From assembly GCF_029309835.1 (NCBI RefSeq), contig NZ_JARJHL010000014.1, positions 1 to 64,000 of the forward strand: a stretch of DNA of 64,000 bases, read 5' to 3'. Both the position numbers and the translations under genes were made by a program. This document shows, piece after piece, positions 40,355 to 49,559 of this stretch. The notes beneath the pieces were generated by a model. It did no database searches. It was not told the origin of the DNA and was given only the letters and a program-made list of their open reading frames with translations. Numbering within the stretch: the stretch's first letter is position 1; each line of letters opens with the position of its first letter. Source of the stretch: Paracoccus sp. DMF-8 (GTDB lineage Bacteria; Pseudomonadota; Alphaproteobacteria; Rhodobacterales; Rhodobacteraceae).

Positions 40355-42016
40355 ATGCGCCACGGTGGACAGATTCTGGTCGATGCCCTGCGCCTGAACG
40401 GGGTCACGCGCGTCTTTTCGGTGCCGGGCGAAAGCTATCTGGCGGTGCTGGACGGGCTGCATGCCTCGGGCATCCAGAACGTCGTCTGCCGTCACGAAGG
40501 CGGCGCCGCGATGATGGCAGAGGCGCATGGCAAGCTGACCGGACAGCCCGGCATCTGCATGGTGACGCGCGGGCCGGGTGCGACGAATGCCAGCGCGGGG
40601 GTCCATGTCGCGCGGCAGGATTCGACGCCGATGATCCTGTTCGTCGGCCAGATCGCCCGCGCCGACCGCGACCGCGAGGCGTTTCAGGAAGTCGACTACC
40701 GCGCCATGTTCGGCCCCCTTGCGAAATGGGTGGCGGAAATCGACCAGACCGAACGCATCCCCGAATATCTGGCCCGCGCCTTTCAGATCGCGACCACGGG
40801 CCGTCCGGGGCCGGTGGTGCTGGCCCTGCCCGAAGATATGATTTCCGCCCGCGCGGATGTGCCCGATCTGGCCCCCGCGCGGCCCCTGCTGGGCGATGTC
40901 GCGCCGGATGCGGTCCGCGCGATTGCCGAGGCTCTGGCCGGGGCGCAGCGCCCGCTGGTCGTGCCGGGCGGTTCGCTGTGGTCGCAGCAGGCGGCGGATG
41001 ATCTGGCGCGTTTCGCGGCGAACTGGGGCCTGCCCGTCGCCGTGCCGTTCCGCCGTCAGGGCCATATGGACAACCGACTGCCCGAATATGTCGGAGATCT
41101 GGGCGTCGGCATGAACCCCGCCCTTGGCGCCGCGCTGGAACGGGCCGATTGCATCCTGTCGCTTGGCTCGCGGCTTGGCGATACGCTGACGCGCGGATAT
41201 GAGCTGATGAACCCGACCCGGCCCCATGCGCGGGTGATCCACGTCCATCCCTCGCCCGACGAAATCGGTCGTCTGTGGCGCCCCGATCCGGGGCTGGCGG
41301 CCGATCCGCGTCGGGTCGTGGCCGCGCTGGCGGATCAACCCGCGCCGCGCCGTTGGGACGAATGGACGGCCAGCCTGCGCGCGGCTTACGAGGGCTGGCA
41401 GCAGCTCCGCACGACCCCCGGCGCGGTCAGGATGGAACAGGTGATCCGCTGGCTGTCGGACAATCTGCCCGATGATGCGGTGCTGACCAATGGCGCGGGG
41501 AATTACGCGTCCTTTCTGCATCGCTACTATCGTTTTCGCCGCTATGGCACGCAGCTTGCGCCCACCTCGGGGTCGATGGGCTACGGCCTGCCCGCGGCGA
41601 TTGCCGCCAAATTGCAGCACCCCGACAGGGTGGTGGTCTGTCTGGCCGGGGATGGCTGTATCCAGATGACGGTGAATGAACTGTCCACCGCCGCGCAGCA
41701 TGATGCGCAGGTCATCGTGATCGTCGCGAATAACGGCCAATACGGCACGATCCGCATGCATCAGGAACGCAACTATCCGGGCCGGGTTTCGGGCACGGCG
41801 CTGTTCAATCCCGATTTCGCGGCGCTGGCCCGCGCCTATGGCGGCCACGGAGAGGTTGTGGACACGGATGCCGATTTCGCCCCGGCCTTCCAGCGCGCGC
41901 GGGCATCCGGCCGCCTGTCCGTGATCGAGCTGCGTCTGGACCAGCAGGCCCTGACCCCCGGCGCGACGCTGGACGAAACGCGCGCGGCGGGGCTGGCTGC
42001 GGCGGGGCGCGGTTAG
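40355..42016 (+). CDS. Thiamine-pyrophosphate enzyme, acetolactate synthase large-subunit-like
   Basis: 553 residues with the three domains of the IlvB family. N-terminal Pyr domain: VTRVFSVPGESYLAVLD and the catalytic Glu in CRHEGGAAMMAEAHGKLTG. Middle FAD/NAD-like domain: PLVVPGGSLW. C-terminal PP domain: metal motif GDGCIQMTVNELSTAAQ and VIVIVANNGQYGTIRMHQE. Start at 40355 has GAAAGGGATC upstream. There is no ilvH small subunit next to it, so it is probably not the biosynthetic acetolactate synthase; sulfoacetaldehyde acetyltransferase, oxalyl or phenylglyoxylate type decarboxylases are options. Substrate unknown. Confidence 0.85.
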   Translation: MRHGGQILVDALRLNGVTRVFSVPGESYLAVLDGLHASGIQNVVCRHEGGAAMMAEAHGKLTGQPGICMVTRGPGATNASAGVHVARQDSTPMILFVGQIARADRDREAFQEVDYRAMFGPLAKWVAEIDQTERIPEYLARAFQIATTGRPGPVVLALPEDMISARADVPDLAPARPLLGDVAPDAVRAIAEALAGAQRPLVVPGGSLWSQQAADDLARFAANWGLPVAVPFRRQGHMDNRLPEYVGDLGVGMNPALGAALERADCILSLGSRLGDTLTRGYELMNPTRPHARVIHVHPSPDEIGRLWRPDPGLAADPRRVVAALADQPAPRRWDEWTASLRAAYEGWQQLRTTPGAVRMEQVIRWLSDNLPDDAVLTNGAGNYASFLHRYYRFRRYGTQLAPTSGSMGYGLPAAIAAKLQHPDRVVVCLAGDGCIQMTVNELSTAAQHDAQVIVIVANNGQYGTIRMHQERNYPGRVSGTALFNPDFAALARAYGGHGEVVDTDADFAPAFQRARASGRLSVIELRLDQQALTPGATLDETRAAGLAAAGRG

Positions 42017-42211
42017 GCGGCTGCCGCGCGGGCAGGCCCCCGGCCTGCGGCAGGATGCGGGGTGGCAAACGGATCGTGCCGCGACATCCGGACAAATCCC
42101 GCGATGGGTATGGGCAGGCCGGGGGTGCAGTCTGTCGGGGCGCAGGCAGTTCCGGGCGGCGCCGCTGCGTGATGGCGTTGCGGAAGGTTCCGGCGCGGGT
42201 GTCAGGTCTGC

Positions 42212-42249
42212 GGGTCGCGGGCCTTTCGCAGGCCCGCGCCTTGCGACCC
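42212..42249. terminator. Nested hairpin between convergent genes
   Basis: Outer arms GGGTCGC (42212-42218) and GCGACCC (42243-42249) enclose an inner stem GGGCCT (42219-42224) / AGGCCC (42230-42235). No T run. It lies just before the phosphate-transporter stop at 42254, between convergent genes, and is a likely terminator. Confidence 0.5.
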
Positions 42250-42253
42250 CTGT

Positions 42254-43672
42254 TCAGCCGATCAGCACCGTTGCCAGCGCCGCCAGCGCGGCGGCCACCG
42301 GCACCGTCACCAGCCATGCACCGAAAACCGTCCGCACATGAGAGCGGCGGACCAGATGGCGGCGGCGGCGTTCCTCGGTCGGCATCTGGGCGCGGGGTCT
42401 GGCCAGACGCCGGTCGCGCCATTCGCGGTAAAAGCCGACGCCAAAGACCCCGCCGATCGCGACATGGGTCGTCGACAGCGGCATTCCCACGGCCGAGGCG
42501 GTGATGACCGTGATCGCCGTCGCCAGCGTCACGCAAAAGGCGCGGTTGTTGTTCAGCCGCGTGATCTTGCTGCCGACCATATGGACCAGCTTGCGCCCGA
42601 ACAGCAGCGTGCCCGCCGCGATCCCCAGACCCGCCAGCAGCGGGGCCAGTCCCTGCACCATGCCTCCGGTCGCACGGGTGCCGTCAAGGATGACCGTCAG
42701 CGGCGCCGTCACGTTCGAAGCGTCATTCGAACCATGGGCGAAACCCATCAGCAGCGCGGAAATGACCAGAGGCAGGTTCAGCACCGATTTGATCGCGGAT
42801 TTCGCATCGCTTTCGCGCGCCACCATCAGGTCGATGCGACGCAGGGAAAGCCCCCATGCCAGCGCCGCCAGCACCAGCGCGACCACGCCCGATTGCAGCG
42901 CCCCGAAACCGATCACATAGACCTGAATGTGAAAGACGAACAGCGACACCGTCAGGGCAATCAACGGCGGCAGCCAGCGCCGGGCCGAGGCCAGCGGGTC
43001 GGGGGTGTCGATGATCTGGCGCCGCAGCATCGCCAGCAGCAGGGCCGCCAGCACCCCCGCGACCATCGGCGACAGCAGCCAGCCCGCCGCGATCAGCGCG
43101 ATGACCGGCCAGTTGATCGTCTGCCAGCCAAGCGTCGCGATCCCGGCGCCGACAATCGCGCCGACGACCGCATGGGTGGTGCTGACCGGCGCTTCGGCCC
43201 AGGTGGCCAGGCTGACCCAGATCGACGCGGCCAGCAGCGCGGCCACCATCATGCGGACGGATTGGCCCGGCGTCAGCGACAGATCGACGGTGACCAGATC
43301 GCGGGCCAGCCGGTCGGTCACCTCTGCCCCGGCCAGAACGACGCCGGATATCTGCATGATCGCGACAAGGACCAGCCCCGCCGTCAGCCCGATCGCCCCC
43401 GCGCCGACCGCCGGACCAAGCGAGTTCGCCGCGTCGTTGCCGCCCATCGACAGGGCCATATAGGTCGCAACCGCCAGACCGGCGGCCAGCATCCCGGCAT
43501 CGGTTTCGCCCCCCAGGGCGCCAAAGGCCAGCAACCCGCCCAGTGCGATCAGGACAATCGCGATCGCCAGCCGCAACTGCGGACGAAAAAACCGCGCGCT
43601 GGCGGTTTCGGCATTGGTCAGCCGCTCAAGATCCTTGTCGAGAATGCGAAACTCGCGCAGCGGTCGAACCAT
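42254..43672 (-). CDS. pit: Inorganic phosphate transporter, PiT family
   Basis: 472 residues, about ten membrane helices, metal-phosphate:proton symporter. Both PiT signatures are present: SMGGNDAANSLGPAVGAGA in the N-terminal half and GFAHGSNDASNVTAPL in the C-terminal half; each half also has an APVSTTHAVVG or MPLSTTHVAIGG block. N terminus MVRPLREFRILDKDLERL is cytosolic and charged, as in other Rhodobacteraceae versions. It overlaps the Nudix 3' end by 47 bases. I see no Pho box immediately before it; transcription may come from upstream genes. Confidence 0.93.
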   Translation of the reverse strand: MVRPLREFRILDKDLERLTNAETASARFFRPQLRLAIAIVLIALGGLLAFGALGGETDAGMLAAGLAVATYMALSMGGNDAANSLGPAVGAGAIGLTAGLVLVAIMQISGVVLAGAEVTDRLARDLVTVDLSLTPGQSVRMMVAALLAASIWVSLATWAEAPVSTTHAVVGAIVGAGIATLGWQTINWPVIALIAAGWLLSPMVAGVLAALLLAMLRRQIIDTPDPLASARRWLPPLIALTVSLFVFHIQVYVIGFGALQSGVVALVLAALAWGLSLRRIDLMVARESDAKSAIKSVLNLPLVISALLMGFAHGSNDASNVTAPLTVILDGTRATGGMVQGLAPLLAGLGIAAGTLLFGRKLVHMVGSKITRLNNNRAFCVTLATAITVITASAVGMPLSTTHVAIGGVFGVGFYREWRDRRLARPRAQMPTEERRRRHLVRRSHVRTVFGAWLVTVPVAAALAALATVLIG

Positions 43673-44141
43673 CGGAAGTCCAGGCCAGCTCCGCAGGATC
43701 GGGCAGCTCGCGCAGCAGGGTTTTCAGGCCCGTTTCCTCGACCAGTTCGGCGGCTTCGGCCGGGGTGAACCAGGCGCGGCGGCGCTGGCCGACCTCGGGG
43801 AAGTCGTCGGCAAGCTCTTGCACCTCGATGCCGAAGACATGCACCAGAACCGGAATGCCAAAGCCGCGATCCTGTTTCTTGTCATAGTGATAGGTGCCGA
43901 ATTCATGGCGCATCAGGGGGCCGCGCACGCCGGCCTCTTCCCATGCCTCCTGCTGGGCGGCCTCGCCGAGGGAGCGGCCGGTCATCGGCCAGCCCTTGGG
44001 CAGGATCCAGCGGCCGGTGCCCCGGCTGGTGATCAGCAGGACCTTGCCGCTGGACAGGTCAAGGCAGAGCGCCGCGATTTGCAGCGGCGCGGGACGGCGG
44101 CCCAGGAACAGGCCCAGTTTGTCACGCAACAGGTCGATCAT
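43626..44141 (-). CDS. Nudix hydrolase
   Basis: 171 residues. Nudix box GRSLGEAAQQEAWEEAGV (about residues 55-72) matches GX5EX7REUXEEXGU except Ala replaces the usual Arg-like start of REU (QEAWEEAG). Before it ITSRGTGRWILPKGWP is typical of the diadenosine or diphosphoinositol polyphosphate group (DIPP/Ap4A class). Cleaves nucleoside diphosphate-linked or polyphosphate substrates; exact one unknown. It begins in the stop of arfB (four-base overlap) and overlaps pit by 47 bases, which suggests a possible link to phosphate metabolism. Confidence 0.9.
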   Translation of the reverse strand: MIDLLRDKLGLFLGRRPAPLQIAALCLDLSSGKVLLITSRGTGRWILPKGWPMTGRSLGEAAQQEAWEEAGVRGPLMRHEFGTYHYDKKQDRGFGIPVLVHVFGIEVQELADDFPEVGQRRRAWFTPAEAAELVEETGLKTLLRELPDPAELAWTSDGSTAARVSHSRQGS

Positions 44142-44569
44142 TCCAATTCACCATCGCCGGATATCCGACCGCGCAGGGCCTTGACCGTGCCCCGCTGCAC
44201 CTTGGCGGCGATGCGGCGGCGCTGGCTGCCCAAGGTGGGGCGGGTCGCGATCCGGCGTTTTGGCGCAACGATAGCCTGACGGATCAGATCGGCAAGCCTT
44301 TCGCGTGCGATTTCGCGATTGCGAAGCTGCGACCGGGTTTCCTGCGACAGGATGACAATGGCGCCATCCACGGTCCAGCGCCGTCCGGCCAGACGGCGCA
44401 GGCGGGTTTTCACGGCCGCAGGCAGATGGGGCGAGCGTTCGGCCTCGAACCGCAGTTCGACGGCGGTTTCGACCTTGTTCACATTCTGTCCGCCCGGTCC
44501 CTGAGACCGGGTGAACTGTTCGGACAGTTCCCATTCCTGGATAAAGATATGATCGTCGATCCGCAGCAT
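44138..44569 (-). CDS. arfB: Peptidyl-tRNA hydrolase ArfB (ribosome rescue)
   Basis: 143 residues. Codon-independent release factor that frees peptides on stalled ribosomes lacking a stop codon. GGQ motif in SQGPGGQNVNKVET (about residues 22-35), and a basic C-terminal tail (about residues 105-135, RRIATRPTLGSQRRR) that enters the empty mRNA channel. With smpB at 30790 the window encodes parts of two independent rescue systems. Overlaps the Nudix start. Confidence 0.94.
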   Translation of the reverse strand: MLRIDDHIFIQEWELSEQFTRSQGPGGQNVNKVETAVELRFEAERSPHLPAAVKTRLRRLAGRRWTVDGAIVILSQETRSQLRNREIARERLADLIRQAIVAPKRRIATRPTLGSQRRRIAAKVQRGTVKALRGRISGDGELE

Positions 44570-44636
44570 GGGCGGAATATGTACATCATCCGGGATAATG
44601 AAAGGTTAATCTGCACCCTCGCGACAGATTGATCCC

Positions 44637-46689
44637 CTACTGCAACCGGATTGCCGCGCTTGCCGACAGGCCATCGGCGTCGATGACGGTCAGCCGGGCA
44701 AATCCGGGGCCGGGATTGGGCAGTTCGGCGCTTGGCGCGGGTTGCGACACCGCCGCGGGCGTGCCGTTCAGCAAAAAGGTATAGGGCGCGCGGCCGCCGC
44801 GGGCCTTGGCGGTCAGTCTGCCCTTGCTGTCCAGCGTTGCGCCATCGGGGGGAAAGGTCGGCTGCAACCCCTCGGGCCGGTTCGGCCGCGCCGCGACCGC
44901 GCTGGCCGTGCCCGCCGGGGCGAACCGGCGCAGCGGCAGGGGCAGCGCGGCATTCGGCAGCGTCAGCGTCTGTGGCGGCGGATTCGGCAGCGCCTTGCGG
45001 GGCAGCATGTCGAACAGGTCGAACATGACGGGCGCGGCCAGATCCCCGCCAAAGACGCCGGGAACGAGGGTGCCATCGGGCCGGCCCATCCAGACCGCCA
45101 CGACATGCGCACCGTCATAGCCCACCGCCAGCGCGTCGCGGTGGCCGTAGGAGGTCCCGGTCTTCCACGCGATCCGCCCGCTGGCCGCGCCCGTCGGCGG
45201 CGGGTTCTGCGCCAGAATATGCGTGACCTGCCGGGCCGCGACCGGGCCGAACATCGCCAGCGGCTGGTCCTGCGCGCCGCCCGGCAGGGGCGACAGGGTG
45301 ATGCCGCGCCCGCCGCGCGCCAGTGCGCCGTAACCCTGCGCCAGATCGGTCAGCGTGACGCCCGCCCCGCCAAGCGTGATGGCAAGGCCGGGGCTGCCGG
45401 TCAGACGCAGGTGGATCCCGCCACGTTCCAGCGCCTGCGTGATGCGGTTCGGGCCGACCGCCTCGGCCAGCTTGACCACGGGGATGTTCAGCGACCAGAT
45501 CAGCGCCTGCCGCAGGCTGACCGTGCCGCGAAACTGGCGGTCGAAATTCTGGGGCTGCCAGCGGCTAAAGACAGCCGGGCGATCCTCGATCAGGGTTTCG
45601 GGATGGGCGATGCCATCGTGAAAGGCCAGCCCGTAGACGAACGGCTTCAGCGTCGATCCGGGCGAACGCACCGCCTGCGTCATGTCGATGAACCCGCCCG
45701 AACGGTCGTCGGTGAATTCTGCCGCGCCGACCAGCGCCAGGATCTCGCCATTGCGGTGATCGGCCAGCACGATCGCGGCGGACAGCCGCCCGCCCTGCGC
45801 GCGCGTGGCGCGGGCCGCCAGCGTTTCCGCGCGGCGTTGCAGGGTGGCGTCGATGGTCGTGTCGATCCGCGTCGCACCGGGATGTTCGCGGCGCAGGCGC
45901 GCAGCCAGCAGGGGGGCCGTCGCCGGAAAGGCGCGGCGCATCGTCGGCACCTGTTCCGCCGTCGCGGCGCGGGCGTCGCTTTCGGGGATGACGCCCAGTT
46001 CGGCCACGCGCACCAGCACCCGGTCGCGCGCCTGAGTCGCGGCCTGCGGATGGCGGTCGGGGCGCCTGCGTTCGGGCGATTGCGGCAGGGCGACCAGCAG
46101 GGCTGCCTGCGCGGGCGTCAGGCGGCGCGGTTCCTTGCCGAACCACTGCAGGGATGCGGCGCGGACCCCTTCGACATTGGCGCCGTAGGGGGCAAGCCGC
46201 AGATAGAGGTCGATGATCTGATCCTTGGTCAGTTGTCGTTCCAAGGCCAGCGCCAGCCGCACCTGCCGGATCTTGCCCTGCCATTCGCCGGTCGGCCCGT
46301 CCTCCAGCAGGCGCGCGACCTGCATCGTCAGGGTCGACCCGCCCGACACCGCCCGCCCATGCGCCGCCGCCTGCCATGCGGCCCGCAACATGGCGCGGGC
46401 ATCGACGCCGTGGTGGTCGGCGAAACGCCGGTCCTCCCGTGCCAGCAGCATGCGGACCAGCAGGGGATCGACCGGGCCGGGATCCAGCCGCCAGCGCCCG
46501 TCCGCGACCCGGCAGGCGCGCAGCGAGGCTACCGTCCGCGCCAGCACCTGGTCCCGACGGGGACGTCCAGCAAGAGAGCGGTTCGGTTGCCGCAATCCAG
46601 TCGTCCACGCGGTCGCGCCCGGCCGCTGCGATACCCAGCAGAGCCGCAAGGGCAAGGATCGTCAGGGACAGGCGGCGCGGGTGTGGCAT
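44637..46689 (-). CDS. pbpC: Penicillin-binding protein 1C, one frame break
   Basis: About 683 residues. Bifunctional peptidoglycan glycosyltransferase/transpeptidase. Start MPHPRRLSLTILALA at 46689 with a membrane anchor. GT51 motifs: REDRRFADHHGVD and SGGSTLTMQVARLL. Transpeptidase: SxxK in SPGSTLKPF, SxN in WSLNIPVVK, KTGT in AWKTGTSYGH. C-terminal PbpC domain (about the last 90 residues, RAPYTFLLNG). The break lies about 46550-46595 between the anchor (RVDDWIAATEPLS) and QVLARTVASLRAC. The usual neighbour alpha-2-macroglobulin gene (yfhM) is absent. Confidence 0.92.
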
Positions 46690-46951
46690 GACCGGTATGA
46701 TAGTCGTCGCGGTAGAGAGGGTGAGAGGTCTGCTAAGCCCGCGTCCAGGATCTCGGTCGGGCACGCAGATGCGCAGCGTCATCACCCAAGCTGACCGTTG
46801 TCTGCGGCCGCTTGGGTTAACAAGGCTGGTCATTGTGGGGGGCTTGTGTCTGCTATGCGGGACGAAGCGGACGGTTCACGTCTGCTTGCGCAACAGGCAG
46901 CAAGCCGTGCCGTCAAAAATTGTGGCCATGCAAGACACTTGAACGACAGTG
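46690..46951. other. Intergenic stretch, no gene recognised
   Basis: 262 bases between pbpC and the acetyltransferase. I see no coherent coding frame, RNA gene or terminator. The right half (from about 46800) is less GC-rich than the flanking core genes and leads into the acetyltransferase-IS island. Confidence 0.5.
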
Positions 46952-47425
46952 TCACTCCGAGAGGTCGAGGTTGAGTTTGAAACCGAGGTGAGATGGCTTG
47001 AAGCCAAGTTTCTCATAGAAATGGTGGGCGTCGGGCCGCCGCACATCGCTCATGAGTTGCACGATCCGGCACCCTCTCCCACGCGCTTCATCAATCGCGT
47101 ATTGGATCATCATTGACCCAAGACCACGACCACGCGCAGCGCTCGAAATCCGCACACCCTCAATCTGCGCGCGCGAGCTGCCCCTTCGGGAAAGATGGTG
47201 CAAGAATGTGATTTGCAGCGTGCCAAGCAGAGCGCCTCGCTCACCTGCCACGACTGCCAGAATCTGGTTCGGATCGCTGTCGATCTTGTTGAAGGCCGAA
47301 ACATAGTCGTCACTGATAGGGTCACCAACAACTTCCCGCGACCGCCCCAGCTCATCATCCGCCAGCATGGCGACAATTTGGGAAAGATCACCAAGGACTG
47401 CCTTGCGGAATGTTAGCTCTGCCAC
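46952..47425 (-). CDS. GNAT-family N-acetyltransferase
   Basis: 157 residues, one GNAT domain. Acetyl-CoA loop SSAARGRGLGSMMIQYAIDEARGRGC (Q/RxxGxG/A in ARGRGLG, about residues 97-103) and the C-terminal HHFYEKLGF motif. N terminus LTFRKAVLGDLSQIVAMLADDELGR resembles acetyltransferases annotated near toxins or antibiotics, but the substrate is unknown. The local DNA is less GC-rich and uses codons such as TTG and AAG more than its neighbours. It lies 36 bases from an insertion sequence, so it was probably gained with it. Confidence 0.88.
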   Translation of the reverse strand: MAELTFRKAVLGDLSQIVAMLADDELGRSREVVGDPISDDYVSAFNKIDSDPNQILAVVAGERGALLGTLQITFLHHLSRRGSSRAQIEGVRISSAARGRGLGSMMIQYAIDEARGRGCRIVQLMSDVRRPDAHHFYEKLGFKPSHLGFKLNLDLSE

Positions 47426-47461
47426 TGTGCATCCTCACGCCATGAATTCGAAGCCAGCACT

Positions 47462-48303
47462 AGGGTCTGGACTCATTGAGTTTCAAAGCCAGTAGATGAC
47501 GAGGGCAGCAAGTGCGATTGCTGACAAGAATACCTTGGGGCAACGGTCGTACCGGGTCGCCACACGCCTCCAATCCTTGAGCCTGCCGAACATGATCTCG
47601 ATCCGGTTGCGCCGTTTGTACCGGCGCTTGTCGTACTTGACGGTTTTCTTCCGCTGCTTCCGGCCTGGGATGCAGGCGCGTATCCCTTTGTCTTTCAACG
47701 CTTCTCTGAACCAGTCGGCGTCATAGCCGCGATCCCCGAGCAGCCAATCGACATCCGGCAGGCTGCTCAGCAATGCCCGCGCGCCGATGTAATCGCTGAC
47801 CTGTCCGGCAGTGACGAACAGGTTGAGGGGGCGCCCTGGCTGTCGCAGATGGCGTGCAACTTGGTGTTCATGCCGCCCTTGGTGCGACCAATCAGGCGCC
47901 CACGCCCCCCTTTTTCACGCCCATGCTGGTCGCGGTGCGGTGGGCCTTCAGGTAAGTGGCGTCGATCATCACGGTCTTCTCTTCGCCGTGCCCGGCCGCC
48001 AGACCCGCCATCATTTGGGCAAAGATGCCCTTGTCGCTCCACCGCTTCCAACGGTTGTATAGTGTCTTGTGCGGGCCATAGGCTGCCGGGGCATCGCGCC
48101 ACCGTAAGCCATTGCGATTGATGAAGATAATCCCGCTTAACACGCGTCGATCATCGACGCGAGGCTTGCCGTGGGACTTGGGAAGAAAGGCTCAAGACGC
48201 GCCATCTGCGCGTCCGTCAACCAAAAAAGATCAGACATGGTCACCGCTCGCTTTTCGAACCGTGAATCACGCCGCCAGTCGGAAATCAATGGGTCCTGAG
48301 CCT
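47462..48303 (-). mobile_element. IS5-family (IS427-group) insertion sequence
   Basis: About 842 bases. The ends form imperfect inverted repeats of about 22 bases: left AGGGTCTGGACTCATTGA from 47462, right (complement, from 48303) AGGCTCAGGACCCATTGA. One leftward transposase fills it. IR length, element length and a transposase split across frames fit the IS427 group. I see no clear target duplication at the outer flanks (left CACT, right GGCA), which suggests an old insertion, rearrangement or sequence error. Confidence 0.85.
47483..48238 (-). CDS. IS5-family DDE transposase in several frames
   Basis: Starts MSDLFWLTDAQMARLEPFF (48238). DDE residues: first Asp in TVMIDATYLKAHRTA, second Asp in WLLGDRGYDADWF, Glu in RNRIEIMFGRLKDWRR. 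A run of five A and six G (complement of about 47904-47914) marks the place where a -1 ribosomal shift joins the two halves, as usual in IS427-type elements. Two further breaks, near 48190 (PFFP/KSHGKPRVDD) and near 47825 (DSQG/RPLNLFVTAGQ), are not expected and would need one added base each. As read, the element could not make transposase. Confidence 0.85.
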
Positions 48304-48375
48304 GGCATTTTATGTGCAGATCGTGAATGGCTGCTCTGGGCTCTTCGCAACGCAGAGCAACCGGGAGCGTCGGGG

Positions 48376-49550
48376 CTAATCTGCCTCGGGGCCGTGCGTT
48401 GCCGCCTCATCCTCGCCAAACAGCCCCTTCAACCCGCGCGACACCAGATTGCCGACCGAGGGCTTGCGCTGGTGGATGAAGGGCAGGGGGCGGCAAACCT
48501 CCATTGCGGCGATGCCGACGCGGGCGGTCAGGGCGCCGTTGACGACGCCTTCGCCAAAGCGGCGGCTGAGGCGGGACAGCAGGCCGCCGCCCGCGATGGT
48601 CTGGATCATGTCATCGCCCGCCGCGACCGCGCCGGTGGCGACCAGATGGGTCATCACGGTTTTCGCCAGCCGCCAGCCGCCGACCGATCCGGCGCGGCCG
48701 CCGTAGATTTCGGCGATGCGGCGGATCATGCGCAGGTTCGCGGCCAGCGCCGCGATGACATCGGCCAGCGCCAGCGGGATCAGGGCGGTGGCGGCAGCGA
48801 CGGTGCGGGCGGCGGCCTCGATCTCGCGCCTTGCCTGCTGGTCCAGCGTGGCCAGCAGGTCGGATTCGGCCAGCGACAGCAGGCTTTCGGCGTCCAGCGC
48901 CTCGTTCTGGCGGTCCTGCAGATGGGCCAGACCCCATTGCGTCTCGGGGCGCGGGCGATACAGGCGCTGCAACTGGTCGGTGACCTGGCGCGCCGCCGAC
49001 AGGTCGCCATTGGTCAGCGCCGCGCCCGCCGCGCGGCTGATCTGGTCGATGGCGGCGAAGCGCGCCCAGGTTCGGTATTCGCGCCATGCCATGGCCAGCG
49101 CGCCGATGGCGAACAGCGCAAACAGCGCCATGCCGACCCAACCCAGAAGCGGATAGCTGTTCAGCAGGTTGGAAATGAACCGCAGCGCCGCGACCGACAG
49201 CAGAAAGGTGAACAGCGCGGCGCCGGTATTGATGAAAAACCGCGTCAGCCGCGAGGACCTGCCCCCGACCAGCCGCGAGACCAGCATCATCGTGCGCGGC
49301 TGTGGCAGCGCGATGCCGCCGTCATCGACCGGCGGTGCATCGGCGGGCGAAGGCCGGGCGGCCTTTGGGTCGCGCGGCGCGCGGCGGCTGCGGTCGTCGC
49401 CGTGGGGCGAGGTTTCATGGGGCGCGGTTTCCAGCGGATCGGCCTGCAGATGCGGGCGGCGGCGGCGCGCGCCGGGCGGTCGGGTTCGACCTCGATCAGA
49501 ACGGGGCCGGGGCGTTTGCGTGCAGGCGTGTTTTCGGTGTCGTCGGTCAT
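48376..49550 (-). CDS. ycjF: YcjF/TIGR01620 (UPF0283) membrane protein, one frame break
   Basis: About 390 residues. N-terminal Pro- and charge-rich cytosolic part starts MTDDTENTPARKRPGPV at 49550. After a break near 49465 the frame reads QADPLETAPHETSP and continues through MMLVSRLVGGRSS, two transmembrane helices, then the C-terminal soluble domain (RTVAAATALIPLALADVI, GGRAGSVGGWRLAKTV, LTARVGIAAMEVCRPLPF). Always paired with ycjX; the pair is linked to envelope stress in enterobacteria but lacks a defined mechanism. It starts nine bases after ycjX. Confidence 0.88.
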
Positions 49551-49559
49551 CTGCGGCCC

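Noticed and set aside
44742..46691. Plus-strand open frame of about 649 codons
   Set aside because: Antisense to pbpC, whose motifs are all intact; residue composition is typical of a shadow frame.
45565..46833. Extended pbpC start beginning near 46833
   Set aside because: The segment before MPHPRR has no membrane or PBP character; the anchor begins at 46689.
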